A stretch of 14,430 nt of DNA from Legionella sp. (lineage in GTDB: Bacteria; Pseudomonadota; Gammaproteobacteria; Legionellales; Legionellaceae): the NCBI GenBank assembly GCA_004297865.1, contig SCSO01000117.1, positions 1 through 14,430 on the forward strand. The letters are read 5' to 3'. A model generated the notes under the pieces. It was not told the DNA's origin, searched no databases, and was given only the letters and a program-made list of their open reading frames with translations. Positions 14,365 to 14,430 of the stretch are shown in pieces. Both the position numbers and the translations under genes were made by a program. Numbering within the stretch: the first letter of the stretch is position 1; each line of letters opens with the position of its first letter.

Positions 14365-14430
14365 TTACTTTCTCAACCCATTCCCCACATCAACCCCTTC
14401 ACCTTCATCATTTGCAGGCTGAGGAGTAGT
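14365..14430 (-). CDS. C-terminal end of a minus-strand gene, partial, unidentified
   Basis: The last 66 bases read open on the minus strand for 21 codons and end in TAA at 14367-14365; the peptide is TTPQPANDEGEGVDVGNGLR followed by K. The other two minus-strand frames meet stops within this stretch. The composition (Gly, Asp, Glu, Pro, Thr) looks like a hydrophilic C-terminal tail. The gene would converge with pyrD, which suits the palindromes between them. The stretch is too short to identify and could be non-coding. Confidence 0.4.
   Translation of the reverse strand, partial: TTPQPANDEGEGVDVGNGLRK

Overview
The window reads as chromosomal DNA of a gammaproteobacterium, most plausibly of the Legionellales (Legionella/Coxiella-like). 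The evidence is moderate AT-richness, a leucine/isovalerate degradation operon typical of amino-acid-consuming gammaproteobacteria, and an even more AT-rich block encoding eukaryote-like proteins (a kinase-fold protein and a very large helical/HAD protein) of the kind secreted by host-associated members of that order. The assignment is inferred from gene content; no 16S or other marker gene is present.

Positions 1-7438, minus strand: a liu-type operon read right to left. The order is isovaleryl-CoA dehydrogenase (liuA), acetyl-CoA acetyltransferase, a 104-residue membrane protein, methylcrotonyl-CoA carboxylase beta (liuB), methylglutaconyl-CoA hydratase (liuC), methylcrotonyl-CoA carboxylase alpha with its biotin domain (liuD), and the start of hydroxymethylglutaryl-CoA lyase (liuE), which runs off the left edge. 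Most gaps are 8-11 bases. Together the enzymes turn isovaleryl-CoA into acetyl-CoA and acetoacetate, and the thiolase handles acetoacetyl-CoA. The order liuA-B-C-D-E matches the Pseudomonas liu operon, but a thiolase and a membrane protein gene are inserted after liuA and no liuR regulator is visible. The only sizeable gap in the operon (4831-5081) holds a nested set of palindromic repeats: a 157-bp MITE-like element, containing an 86-bp hairpin of the dispersed 'RRRESI' type, that appears to have landed in an older palindrome.

Positions 7439-8271: a short divergent control region (a sigma70-like promoter for the operon and a 19-bp-period direct repeat) and a plus-strand gene for a class I SAM-dependent methyltransferase-like protein of unknown substrate.

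Positions 8299-13116, minus strand: the accessory part. A 400-residue kinase-fold protein that has lost the catalytic HRD and DFG aspartates and ends in a PPxY motif is followed by a 1175-residue, largely helical protein with TPR/Sel1-like segments, an apparently intact HAD phosphatase domain and a basic, low-complexity tail. I read these as a candidate secreted effector pair (pseudokinase plus HAD phosphatase). The second gene has its own promoter-like sequence overlapped by a perfect palindrome.

Positions 13195-14239, plus strand: pyrD (quinone-dependent dihydroorotate dehydrogenase) with its promoter, followed by a strong palindrome with a T-run that probably terminates it, a second wide inverted repeat, and the last codons of a converging minus-strand gene at the right edge. 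No rRNA, tRNA, CRISPR array or complete insertion sequence was seen.
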